Assembly (NCBI GenBank): GCA_002384935.1
Contig: DGCD01000013.1
Coordinates: forward strand, 74,588 to 138,587
Direction: 5' to 3'
From: Pusillimonas sp. UBA3987
GTDB lineage: Bacteria; Pseudomonadota; Gammaproteobacteria; Burkholderiales; Burkholderiaceae_B
Length of the DNA stretch: 64,000 bases
Numbering within the stretch: the first letter of the stretch is position 1; each line of letters starts with the position of its first letter. The position numbers and the translations under genes were made by a program. The notes beneath the pieces are model-generated. The model worked only from the letters and a program-made list of their open reading frames with translations, was not told where the DNA came from and ran no database searches. Shown one piece after another: positions 44,028 through 52,635 of the stretch.

Positions 44028-46298
44028 ATGCATTTCGCTGACCCGAAATCCGATCGCGAGGCTTTATTTTCAAGGCCCGGAACGTTGCTGGTTTTCCGAC
44101 CGCCGGCGCCGCCACCCACGCCCGCGCCGGGGCAGCCGGGGGTCAAGTCCGATTACCTGCAGGCACATCCCGATATCTTCGTGGCCGTGCTCGATTCCGG
44201 GCAGGTGCTGGCATTCAATGGTCATGTCGACCTGGGAACAGGTATTCGCACTGCGTTGGCCCAAATTGTGGCCGAGGAACTGTGTGTTCCATTCGAACGC
44301 GTAACGATGGTGCTCGGCCATACCGAGGCCACGCCCAACCAGGGCCCTACCATTGCCAGTGCCAGTATCCAGATTTCCGCGGTGCCCCTGCGTAATGCAG
44401 TGGCCCAGGCACGCGAGTACCTTATCCGCCGGGCAGTGGCGCATTTCGAACTGGCACAGGCAGAAGGGGTTCAGGCAATCAACGGGAAGGTTGTTTCTCC
44501 CGATGGTCGCAGTATCGAGTTCGGCGCCTTGTTGTCGGGCCCAACCGTACAGCTCGAGTATCAGGCCGAGGTGCCGCTTAAAGACAGCAGCCAATACAGC
44601 ATTGTGGGTAAATCTCAACCCCGTGTTGATATTCCTGCCAAGGCAACCGGCCAATTAACCTTTGTTCACGATGTGCGGGTGCCCGGCATGTGGCACGCAA
44701 GGGTGATTCGCCCACCTTATATCGGTCGCGATGGCGGCGAGTTTATCGGGCACACCCTGCTTTCGGTTGATGAGTCGACGGTTGCCGCGATGGCCGATGA
44801 CGTCAAAGTGGTTGTAAAGGGCGATTTTGTTGCAGTGGCGGCCCGGCGTGAAGAGCAGGCCATAAAGGCAATGCGCAGTTTGAAGGTGCACTGGAAGCCT
44901 GTGCCCGAGCTGCCGCCGCTCGACAACCTTGAGTCGGCGCTGCGCAAGCAAGACTACAATTTTCGGCCCTTGCTGGATCAAGACGAAGCGCAAGAGAATG
45001 CAGAACAGGGTATTTCCCTGAAGCGCAGTTATGTCTGGCCTTATCACATGCACGGGTCGGTTGGTCCTTCATGTGCTGTTGCCGATTACGCGAATGACGA
45101 ACTGACGGTGTGGGCCGGAACGCAGAATCCGCATATGTTGCGCGTTGAGCTGGCGCAACTGGTTCAATTGGATGAAGGCGCGGTCAACATCGTGCGCTAC
45201 GAGGCTTCGGGTTGTTACGGTCGTAATTGCGCCGATGATGTCTGTGCGGATGCCGCGTTGATTTCAAAAGAAATCGGTTATCCGGTCCGGGTCCAGCTAA
45301 CGCGTGAACAGGAACACGGCTGGGAACCCAAAGGGGCGGCGCAACTGATCGACATCGAGGGAAGCCTGGACACCCAGGGTCGTTTGCTGTCGTATGACTT
45401 CATCACGCGTTATCCGTCCAACGACGCGCCCAGCCTGGCTTTGATACTGACCGGGGTCAGAAGCAATCAGCCCCGAACGTTACAGATGGGCGATCGAACA
45501 TCGGTGCCGCCTTACCTTTATCCTCGAATGAAGATTGCCTCTCACGATATGGCGCCCATTGTGCGGGCTGCCTGGCTGCGGGGTGTATCGGCCATGCCCA
45601 ACTCATTTGCGCACGATTCGTTCATCGATGAACTGGCTCACGCTGCCAATGCCGATCCTGTTGCGTTTCGCTTGCAGTATTTGCGTGAATCAAATGCGCG
45701 AGACGTACTGGCGGCTACGGCACGCAAGGCCAATTGGCAGCCGGGCGTCAAGGGCTCGCGTGGTGTGCCGGACTCGCAGGGTAATTTGCGTGGCCGGGGC
45801 GTGGCCTACGCACGCTATGTGCACAGCAAGTTCCCGGGCTTCGGCGCGGCATGGAGCGCCTGGGTTGTCGACGTGGTGGTCGATTCAATGGGCAAGGTTC
45901 GGGTCGAGCGCCTTGTCGTGGGCCAGGATACGGGCATGATGGTGAACCCCGATGGGGTGCGTCACCAGATTCATGGCAACGTCATTCAGTCATTAAGTCG
46001 CGTTCTGAAAGAGGAAGTGAAGTTCAATGCTCAAGGCGTGGTCGACCATGAATGGGGGGCATATCCCATCATGAATTTCACTGAAATCCCACCCATTGAA
46101 ATTGTGCTGATGGATCGGCAGGACGAGCCACCCATGGGGGCGGGAGAGTCTTCTTCAGTGCCCAGTGGCGCCGCCATTGCAAATGCCTTGTTTGACGCAA
46201 CAGGCGTTCGATACCGTGAAGCGCCTTTTACGCCCGCCCGTATTCTTGCCGGGCTGGCTGCGGCAGACACTCATTCCGCCTTGGCCGAGCCCGCTTAA
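44028..46298 (+). CDS. nicB: Nicotinate dehydrogenase molybdopterin-binding subunit (NicB MoCo part)
   Basis: 756 residues of the xanthine dehydrogenase family, with no signal peptide and no cytochrome part. The N-terminal lobe (AFNGHVDLGTGIRTALAQIV; GHTEATPNQGPTIASAS), the central domain (EASGCYGRNCADD) and the C-terminal catalytic GAGE (704-707, Glu707) are intact, so this should carry the active site for hydroxylation of nicotinate at C6. It is divergent from the nicC-nicA operon. The P. putida enzyme has MoCo and cytochrome parts in one NicB chain; here they are separate, with the cytochrome attached to a second MoCo-like domain. Substrate assignment rests on the neighbours. Confidence 0.88.
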   Translation: MHFADPKSDREALFSRPGTLLVFRPPAPPPTPAPGQPGVKSDYLQAHPDIFVAVLDSGQVLAFNGHVDLGTGIRTALAQIVAEELCVPFERVTMVLGHTEATPNQGPTIASASIQISAVPLRNAVAQAREYLIRRAVAHFELAQAEGVQAINGKVVSPDGRSIEFGALLSGPTVQLEYQAEVPLKDSSQYSIVGKSQPRVDIPAKATGQLTFVHDVRVPGMWHARVIRPPYIGRDGGEFIGHTLLSVDESTVAAMADDVKVVVKGDFVAVAARREEQAIKAMRSLKVHWKPVPELPPLDNLESALRKQDYNFRPLLDQDEAQENAEQGISLKRSYVWPYHMHGSVGPSCAVADYANDELTVWAGTQNPHMLRVELAQLVQLDEGAVNIVRYEASGCYGRNCADDVCADAALISKEIGYPVRVQLTREQEHGWEPKGAAQLIDIEGSLDTQGRLLSYDFITRYPSNDAPSLALILTGVRSNQPRTLQMGDRTSVPPYLYPRMKIASHDMAPIVRAAWLRGVSAMPNSFAHDSFIDELAHAANADPVAFRLQYLRESNARDVLAATARKANWQPGVKGSRGVPDSQGNLRGRGVAYARYVHSKFPGFGAAWSAWVVDVVVDSMGKVRVERLVVGQDTGMMVNPDGVRHQIHGNVIQSLSRVLKEEVKFNAQGVVDHEWGAYPIMNFTEIPPIEIVLMDRQDEPPMGAGESSSVPSGAAIANALFDATGVRYREAPFTPARILAGLAAADTHSALAEPA

Positions 46299-46318
46299 CG
46301 AGTTAAGCACCCCTACTA

Positions 46319-47563
46319 CTATGGCACCAGCGCCAGGCCAAAGCGTATCTGGGGTTCACTTTTTTGCTGGTAGTTCAACAGCGTTTGGCCATAGCCCCGG
46401 AAGTATTGAACGTGAAGATATCCATTCATGTTCAGGAATGTACGTTTCAAAGGCCAGGCCAGTTCCAGTTGCGTTGTTGCGCGACCCTGCTTGCCTTGCT
46501 GATACAAACCGGTGATGACCCAGCCGTTTGGCTGCGCCCATCTTAATTTCCAATCGACGTAGCCCAGGTAATCGGCGTAGTCGGGGTTCTCGTCTTTACT
46601 GAAATACGTTTTGAAGCGCGGCTGGAAGCTAAGCTGGCTGCCGCCATCGAAGCGAAAGTTCAGCTCCGGTTGAATGAACGCCTCATTCAAAGACCTTGAG
46701 TCGGCGCCGCTTTTGCCGTTTGAGCGGTGCGATAGGCCGCTTGCCAGGCCAGCGGCCCATTGGCTGCTGCCCGATTCCCAAAGCAAGGGGTTATGCCAAA
46801 ATACCGAAGGGTTGTAGGTGGTATCCACAAACGGCTTGGAGGTGCCGGCAAGGTCCCACAACGACGTTTGTGTGTAACCCAGGTAAAGATGGTTGTACCA
46901 CTGGTTCGGTACGTTGGGTTCGGGGTTGAGCAGCCGATACTTGAAGCTGATTTGGAAGCGTGCATTCGCACCGTCCCGGCTGCCAAAATCAAAATAAACC
47001 GGCTCGTAGCTTGAAATGGCATTGCGAAAAGCATCGAACGCGGAGTTGGGTGCCGGCTGCAACCCCCGGCTGCCATTGGTTGTGGCGGTATCGGATGGCA
47101 GGACAGGTGTTGGCGGCAATTGGCCCGACCCTGGATTCATGTGGCCGTTTTTGACATTGACTGCCAGCAGGCCCGAATAACCGTCGATGTTCAGTGTTGC
47201 AATATTTGCACTTAAGCGGGTCGGTAAATGAAGGGTGCGCTTCACCGTTTTGAAAGTGCCCGGTTGCAGAATATAGGTTTGTTCGGGTTGCGCCAATACG
47301 GCGTGAGCGGCTTCATTGCTATTGTGCGACTGCCACACGACACGGATTGCGTGTTCGGGCTGCCATTGCAGGGGCTGGTCCGACGCATTCAACTGGGTCT
47401 CTTCAAGCGTGATGGTCTGGCCTGGCTGTGCCGATTGCTGTGCAATGGCGTACACAACGCGATTTGTGGAAGGTGTTTGAGCCAGGCTGTGCGATGCCAT
47501 GGCAAACGCCATGATTAAAAACAGTACCGTGCCGGCTAATTGACGTGAATATTTGAGTTTCAT
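46319..47563 (-). CDS. pldA: Outer membrane phospholipase A
   Basis: 414 residues with an N-terminal signal peptide (...AFAMASHSLAQ). The C-terminal ~270 residues form the 12-strand OMPLA barrel: FDFGSRDGANARFQISFKYR, WDLAGTSKPFVDTTYNPS, and the catalytic GLSHRSNG ... SRSLN giving the His-Ser-Asn triad. The N-terminal ~130-residue extension before the barrel is longer than in E. coli PldA (about 270 mature residues) and resembles an immunoglobulin-like fold; its role is unknown. Hydrolyses phospholipids that flip to the outer leaflet. Convergent with the MoCo gene. Confidence 0.9.
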   Translation of the reverse strand: MKLKYSRQLAGTVLFLIMAFAMASHSLAQTPSTNRVVYAIAQQSAQPGQTITLEETQLNASDQPLQWQPEHAIRVVWQSHNSNEAAHAVLAQPEQTYILQPGTFKTVKRTLHLPTRLSANIATLNIDGYSGLLAVNVKNGHMNPGSGQLPPTPVLPSDTATTNGSRGLQPAPNSAFDAFRNAISSYEPVYFDFGSRDGANARFQISFKYRLLNPEPNVPNQWYNHLYLGYTQTSLWDLAGTSKPFVDTTYNPSVFWHNPLLWESGSSQWAAGLASGLSHRSNGKSGADSRSLNEAFIQPELNFRFDGGSQLSFQPRFKTYFSKDENPDYADYLGYVDWKLRWAQPNGWVITGLYQQGKQGRATTQLELAWPLKRTFLNMNGYLHVQYFRGYGQTLLNYQQKSEPQIRFGLALVP

Positions 47564-47584
47564 GGCAGATGAAAAGTAAATGAA

Positions 47585-47608
47585 GCAGGCATACTTTATA
47601 ATGCCTGC
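47585..47608. promoter_or_regulatory. TATAAT and flanking palindrome before tRNA-Arg
   Basis: A consensus TATAAT at 47597-47602 is 22 bases before the tRNA 5' end. It is embedded in a perfect inverted repeat GCAGGCAT (47585-47592) / ATGCCTGC (47601-47608). No good -35 element is visible at 16-18 bases. The repeat could be an operator overlapping the -10 box. Confidence 0.45.
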
Positions 47609-47623
47609 CTGATGTAATTTGAA

Positions 47624-47700
47624 GCGTCGTTAGCTCAGCTGGATAGAGCACGGGCCTTCTAAGCCTGAGGTCGGGGGTTCGAGACCCTCACGACGCGCCA
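47624..47700 (+). tRNA. tRNA-Arg, anticodon TCT
   Basis: 77 bases. Acceptor GCGTCGT pairs with ACGACGC, D-arm TAGCTCAGCTGGATAGAGCA, anticodon loop CTTCTAA (TCT, reading AGA), T-loop GGTTCGAGACC, discriminator G and encoded CCA (47698-47700). No terminator is apparent before arsH, 40 bases downstream. Confidence 0.97.
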
Positions 47701-47740
47701 TTATTCGGGTTACATATCTTGATTTCTTGAAGAACTATTG

Positions 47741-48463
47741 ATGAGCGATTCTGTAGAGTTAGGTGATTTGCCGAACATCGATCCGAAGAGTTTAATTCCG
47801 ATTGATGTCGATTTGCTTGCGGGTTCGGGCGCGTCACGGCACCCGCCCAGAATCCTTATTTTATATGGCTCGTTGCGAGCGCGCTCTTTTTCCCGCTTTG
47901 TGTCGGAAGAGGCATCCAGGCTACTAAGGTGGTACGGCTGCGATGTCCGTACGTTTAATCCGTCTGGGTTGCCTTTGCCCGACGATGCCGATGTGTCGCA
48001 TCCCAAAGTGCAGGAATTGCGTCGTTTGGCAGAGTGGTCGGAAGGGATGCTTTGGGTAAGCCCGGAGCGCCACGGCGCGATGACAAGCATCATGAAAGCC
48101 CAGGTCGACTGGATTCCCTTGTCCTTGGGCGGTGTGCGTCCTACCCAGGGCAAGACACTGGCCGTCATGCAGGTGTCCGGAGGAAGCCAAAGCTTCAATA
48201 CGAATAATCAGCTGCGTATCTTGGGACGATGGATGCGAATGCTTACGATCCCAAACCAGTCATCGATACCCAAAGCGTTCAATGAGTTTGACGAGCATGG
48301 GCGAATGAAGCCTTCGCCTTACTACATGCGCATTGTTGATGTTTGTGAAGAGCTTGTTAAGTTCACCTGGCTGATGCGGGGGCGCAGCGAATATCTTGTG
48401 GATCGCTATTCCGAGCGAGTTGAAACAGCCGAGGAATTATCGCGTCGCGTTAATCAGCCATAA
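47741..48463 (+). CDS. arsH: ArsH-family NADPH-dependent FMN reductase
   Basis: 240 residues from ATG 47741; a TTG one codon upstream is in frame. The flavodoxin-like motif ILYGSLRARSFSRFVSEEA and the conserved SPERHGAMTSIMKAQVDWI and AVMQVSGGSQSFNT are those of ArsH. Reported ArsH proteins oxidise methylarsenite or reduce quinones and confer arsenic resistance. No arsR, arsB or arsC lies in the window, so this is an orphan copy. A convergent MFS transporter gene follows and might be its partner, without further evidence. Confidence 0.92.
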   Translation: MSDSVELGDLPNIDPKSLIPIDVDLLAGSGASRHPPRILILYGSLRARSFSRFVSEEASRLLRWYGCDVRTFNPSGLPLPDDADVSHPKVQELRRLAEWSEGMLWVSPERHGAMTSIMKAQVDWIPLSLGGVRPTQGKTLAVMQVSGGSQSFNTNNQLRILGRWMRMLTIPNQSSIPKAFNEFDEHGRMKPSPYYMRIVDVCEELVKFTWLMRGRSEYLVDRYSERVETAEELSRRVNQP

Positions 48464-48509
48464 GGCACGGCACAGGGTTGTGCCCCAAGGGTCTTTCCGG
48501 ATGATTTGT

Positions 48510-49682
48510 TCAGTTTTTTTGCGCAGAACCCAGCGACCAGAGACCCAGAACCGGCCCCGGCAACAATAGCAGTGTTACCCATACGCCCCAGCTATTCCAG
48601 AGGCTGGCGGTAAGCCAGATTGCGGGCAGAGTCAAAGCAAAACCCACGGCATTCATTACTGCCAGGGATGAACCGACATACTTACTGGGTGCCGCCTGCG
48701 CCGCCAGGGCAGAGAACTGGGGAGAATCGGCAATCACGCACAGCCCCCAGATAAATAAAATCGCAATCAGCAGAAACGGCGGCAGACCCTCCAGCCACGG
48801 GTAAAGCAGGCAAGTCAGGCCGGATAGCCGCAAGGCCCATCTGGCGACCCATTCACTGCCCATGATGCGGCTGAGCAAGCCACCTCCAACACAGCCTGCT
48901 GCGCCAATGCCGATAATGGCAAAAGCAAGCCAGGACACCCAGCCATTGTCCAGCCCCAGTCTGGAAATCTCCCGTTCGACCAGTAAGGGAACCAGCATCC
49001 ACATGGCGTACAGTTCCCATGTATGACCGAAATAGGCACCGGCCACTGCGCGAAACCGGGGGATTTGCACCGCCGCCAGTCCATGACGCAATGGGATACG
49101 GCCCGTGTTTTTGGGTAAATGCGGGCCGTCACCCAGCGCAAGCACGATGGCGCCACCGCATAGCGCCAATGCGGAAGATCCCAGCAAAGTCCATTCCCAG
49201 GGTAGCCCCAGGGAGGCGCCTCGCATTAGGTGAGGAAGCGCTGTGCCGAGTGTAAGCATGCCCACCAACCAGGCCAACGACGCGCCCGCGTGTCTGGGCG
49301 TCCACGTAATCACCAGCTTCATGCCCAGCGGGTATATGCCGGCAAGGCACAGCCCCGTCGCGAATCGCAGTAACAGGCCCGGCCCGTAGTATTCCGCAGA
49401 CATGACAAAAGCGGCATTCATCAAACAACCCAGTGCGCTGGCCAGCGCAAAAATATGGCTTGCGCTAAAGCGATCGGCCAACCCGGTAACGGCGAAGAGC
49501 AGCGTGCCGATAATGAAGCCGCTTTGTACCGCCAGCGTCAGCGCGCCCAATTGCGACTGCGCCCACCCCATTTCCTGTGACAGCGGCAGCCAGACACCGT
49601 TGACACTGAACCACAGGGAGGTACCGAACAATTGTGCCAGTACGATGCATGGCAAAGGATGACGCCTTAGCGTTTCTCTCAT
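48510..49682 (-). CDS. MFS transporter
   Basis: 390 residues with about 12 membrane helices. The typical MFS loop between helices 2 and 3 is present (GLADRFSASHIFALASALGC), and PRHAGASLAWLVGMLTLGTA is conserved in a group of uncharacterised permeases. Substrate unknown. Convergent with arsH (46 bases between stops). Separate from the diguanylate cyclase upstream, which ends at 49724. Confidence 0.85.
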   Translation of the reverse strand: MRETLRRHPLPCIVLAQLFGTSLWFSVNGVWLPLSQEMGWAQSQLGALTLAVQSGFIIGTLLFAVTGLADRFSASHIFALASALGCLMNAAFVMSAEYYGPGLLLRFATGLCLAGIYPLGMKLVITWTPRHAGASLAWLVGMLTLGTALPHLMRGASLGLPWEWTLLGSSALALCGGAIVLALGDGPHLPKNTGRIPLRHGLAAVQIPRFRAVAGAYFGHTWELYAMWMLVPLLVEREISRLGLDNGWVSWLAFAIIGIGAAGCVGGGLLSRIMGSEWVARWALRLSGLTCLLYPWLEGLPPFLLIAILFIWGLCVIADSPQFSALAAQAAPSKYVGSSLAVMNAVGFALTLPAIWLTASLWNSWGVWVTLLLLPGPVLGLWSLGSAQKN

Positions 49683-49723
49683 TGACGGATGCCTGGAAGT
49701 CTTGCCTGATCAAGTCGTTTTTA

Positions 49724-52633
49724 TTACGGTTTTCGTTTTATAACGCAATTTCGCCCGGCGTCTTTGGCGTCGTAAAGTGCTCGGTCGGCGGCCCGGAACC
49801 ATTGCTGAGGCAGGTCTGCTTTTTGTGGCGTAGCGCAACAATAGCCAATACTGATCGTTAATTTGATTGGGTTCGTTTCAAATGAAATGGTGGTTTCTTC
49901 AACTTTTGCACGCAGGCGTTCCAGTTTCTCTTCAACCTGTGTGCTGTCGGTAATGGTTGCAAAAATCACAAATTCCTCGCCACCGAAACGCACGATTTCG
50001 CTGTCGAAATCAGTGAAATGTGACTTCAGGATATCTGCCAATTGCATGAGGCATGCGTCGCCGGCCTCGTGACCCCATTGGTCATTGATGCGTTTGAAGT
50101 AGTCGGCGTCGATCATTGCCACCAGATAAGGCCGGTTGGCGTTTCGACATTCGTCAAAACGCACTTCAAACATTTGTTCATAATAAGTGCGATTGCCGAC
50201 ACCGGTAAGCTGGTCGGTGATGCTGATTGCCGCGAGCTTGTCATTTGCCTGCGCCAATTCCCGATTCAGGTGACGCAGTTTCCGATTCCAGTATATAAGC
50301 AGGGCCAGGACAATCAGCGCGGCGGCGAGCAGCTTCCATAAAAGTGCGTAATCGATTTTGTCTTCCAGCGTGCCTGAAAGCCATTTGTTTTCCAGTTCAT
50401 GCCGGTCGGCCGCCGTGAGGCTGGCAAGCGTTTTTGCAAGAATCGACGCCAGTATTGTGTTTTGCTCGTGAATTGCGATGGAAAGCGAGGTATCCATGGG
50501 AATGCGGCCTACAACCCGTATGTCATTTATCTCGAGTTGCTGCAGCAGTAAATTGGTTCTTGCCAGTGTGCCGATATAACCGTAGAGCTCACCAGACTGG
50601 ATCTTCTGTATTGCCTCTTGTTCATTCAGATGGTGTTGCAGCTTCAGGCCTGGATGCAACAGGCTCAGATCGTTGACCCAGGCGCCATGGTCGGATACGG
50701 CAATTGGCTTGCCGTTAAGCTCGGTAACCGAGTGAAAAAATGGCGTTTCAATGCGCCCCAGTACAACCGTGGGCAACGTGTAATAGGGTTCCGTCAGGGT
50801 AATTGCCGGATGCTCTTCCAGCGTGTTGCTCACGGGGGTGGCAGGCAAGAGGTCGCACTCGCCGCCCGCAAGTGCCTGTACCGCTTCGCCCCAGTTTTTT
50901 GTTGCGTGGTACTCGAATTTGATGGCAAGGCGCTTGGTAAGAATGGCCAGTAGTCCGGCGGCCATGCCTTCATGCGTTCCGTTTTCCGAGATTCCCTGCA
51001 GCGGCATCCAGTTGGAATGAGCACAAAATTTCAGGCTGCGGTTCCGGCTTTCCAGATAGGCTTGTTCAGCCTCGTTCAGATCGGGCAGGCCATTTGAGGC
51101 CGGGCTGTTCATGGAAGCGCCCAGCCAGCGGTTTTCAATGACACGTTTTTCGGCCGGTGCAATGGCACTCAATGCTTTGTTGAAAATGGGCACCATGGGC
51201 TCAAGGTCGGGGCGAAAGGCAAAGCGAAGGTCTTCCCGAACGGTTTGGTTATCCAGTATCAACTCACCGGCAATATGCAAGTTGTATAAGCCCATTTCCC
51301 GGACCCAGTGGTTGCCGTTATCGAGTGCTGCCAACACAAGGTCGACCTGCCCATTCTGAAGCGCAATAAACATCGAGGCCTGGTCACTGAACGCGACCGC
51401 GTTGTCTCCAATTTCCTGCTTCAGTGCCTTTTCGTAGAAAATGCCGGTGCCGTAACCGACTTTCAGGCCGTCCAGGTCAGCGGCCGAATTAATCCGCATG
51501 GCGGGATCATGGCTGAACCCAACGACCGACACATAGTGATAGGGTTTGGTAAAACGAGCGAAGCTTCTGCGTGCCGGCAAGTCGGAGATATTGGCCATGA
51601 CGTCGATTTCGCCGCGCTTGAACAGCTCAATCAGGTTTTGCCATTGGTCGATAACCGGCACGACACGAATACCGGTAATATCGGCCACCCTGGACAGCAT
51701 GTCGACGGTTAATCCCTGGATTTTCCCGTTGTTGTCGAATGACAAGGGCGCGTAATCACGCATGAGCCCAACGCGCAAGGGGCCTTGCTGGCGAATCGTG
51801 GCTTTCTGCGAAGGCAAGAGCTCGAATTGTCTGGCTGTTAACGGGCGGCCACCAAATTCCTGCCATCTGAGTCGGAGGTTTTCAAGCCATTGGGGATCGA
51901 TTTGCGCCAATGCATGGTCCAGTACGGCGTGCAAATCGGGGCGGTTCAGTTGCACCGCCAGTCGGAAGTCCTCCTGGTCTTGCCCGTTCAAAGGCGCCAA
52001 TGACGCGACATCCAAACTGCCAAACCCCTTTTGTCGGGCAAAGTAGCCAAGTGTGACTTCGGGGCCGATGATGGCGTCAACCCAGCCAAACGAGAGTGCC
52101 TGCACCATTTCCGATTGCAGGCCATAGGGTGTGGTGCCCAGGCCGGCGTTTTGCAGCATCGGCGAGTAGTAGATATCTTTCAGTGAGCCGACCCGGTAGG
52201 GCTTCAAGTCTTCCAGAGAGCGAATCGAAGGCAGGGGGCGTCGCTTGTCGTGCATGACGACGGTTTGCCGTGTATGGTAGGGGCGCGTAAACAACATGGT
52301 TTGTGCGCGATCCTCACTCCATGATATTTCGTCGACGACGTCGATTTCCCCCCGCTGAAATGCGGCGAAAATATCAGACCAGCTACCCACGCGATATTCA
52401 AATTTCAGCCCGCTGATTCGACTGACTTCGTTCAGGACATCAACCGAGAATCCCTCGGTGCCATTGGCGCCGTAACTTGAATAGGGTTCATTGTCGGCAA
52501 CGATGCCCACCGAAATAGTTTTCTGATTCAGTGGGACGATGTCGTTGGCCAGCGCCGGCGAAGTAAACAGGCTGATCAGAACCACAAGCGCGTATACGAC
52601 CGGCCAGCTTTGAAGCAGAAGTGCAACCGGCAT
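49724..52633 (-). CDS. Diguanylate cyclase with three periplasmic solute-binding domains
   Basis: 969 residues from ATG 52633, two bases after the stop of the GntR gene. A signal peptide (to about 29, ...SPALA) precedes three SBP_bac_3 domains (about 39-262, 286-505, 534-755), a membrane helix (763-781) and a GGDEF domain with an intact GGEEF (884-888). The residues before it do not form the RxxD inhibitory site, so feedback inhibition by c-di-GMP is not expected there. Ligand binding in the periplasm, probably of amino acids or related compounds, should control c-di-GMP synthesis. Tandem SBP_bac_3 domains are common in hybrid kinases of the BvgS/EvgS type; with a GGDEF output this is less usual. 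Confidence 0.9.
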   Translation of the reverse strand: MPVALLLQSWPVVYALVVLISLFTSPALANDIVPLNQKTISVGIVADNEPYSSYGANGTEGFSVDVLNEVSRISGLKFEYRVGSWSDIFAAFQRGEIDVVDEISWSEDRAQTMLFTRPYHTRQTVVMHDKRRPLPSIRSLEDLKPYRVGSLKDIYYSPMLQNAGLGTTPYGLQSEMVQALSFGWVDAIIGPEVTLGYFARQKGFGSLDVASLAPLNGQDQEDFRLAVQLNRPDLHAVLDHALAQIDPQWLENLRLRWQEFGGRPLTARQFELLPSQKATIRQQGPLRVGLMRDYAPLSFDNNGKIQGLTVDMLSRVADITGIRVVPVIDQWQNLIELFKRGEIDVMANISDLPARRSFARFTKPYHYVSVVGFSHDPAMRINSAADLDGLKVGYGTGIFYEKALKQEIGDNAVAFSDQASMFIALQNGQVDLVLAALDNGNHWVREMGLYNLHIAGELILDNQTVREDLRFAFRPDLEPMVPIFNKALSAIAPAEKRVIENRWLGASMNSPASNGLPDLNEAEQAYLESRNRSLKFCAHSNWMPLQGISENGTHEGMAAGLLAILTKRLAIKFEYHATKNWGEAVQALAGGECDLLPATPVSNTLEEHPAITLTEPYYTLPTVVLGRIETPFFHSVTELNGKPIAVSDHGAWVNDLSLLHPGLKLQHHLNEQEAIQKIQSGELYGYIGTLARTNLLLQQLEINDIRVVGRIPMDTSLSIAIHEQNTILASILAKTLASLTAADRHELENKWLSGTLEDKIDYALLWKLLAAALIVLALLIYWNRKLRHLNRELAQANDKLAAISITDQLTGVGNRTYYEQMFEVRFDECRNANRPYLVAMIDADYFKRINDQWGHEAGDACLMQLADILKSHFTDFDSEIVRFGGEEFVIFATITDSTQVEEKLERLRAKVEETTISFETNPIKLTISIGYCCATPQKADLPQQWFRAADRALYDAKDAGRNCVIKRKP

Positions 52634-52635
52634 TC

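Noticed and set aside
48469..48484. GGCACA/TGTGCC hairpin between arsH and the MFS gene
   Set aside because: Six base pairs with no T-run on either side; too weak to call a terminator.
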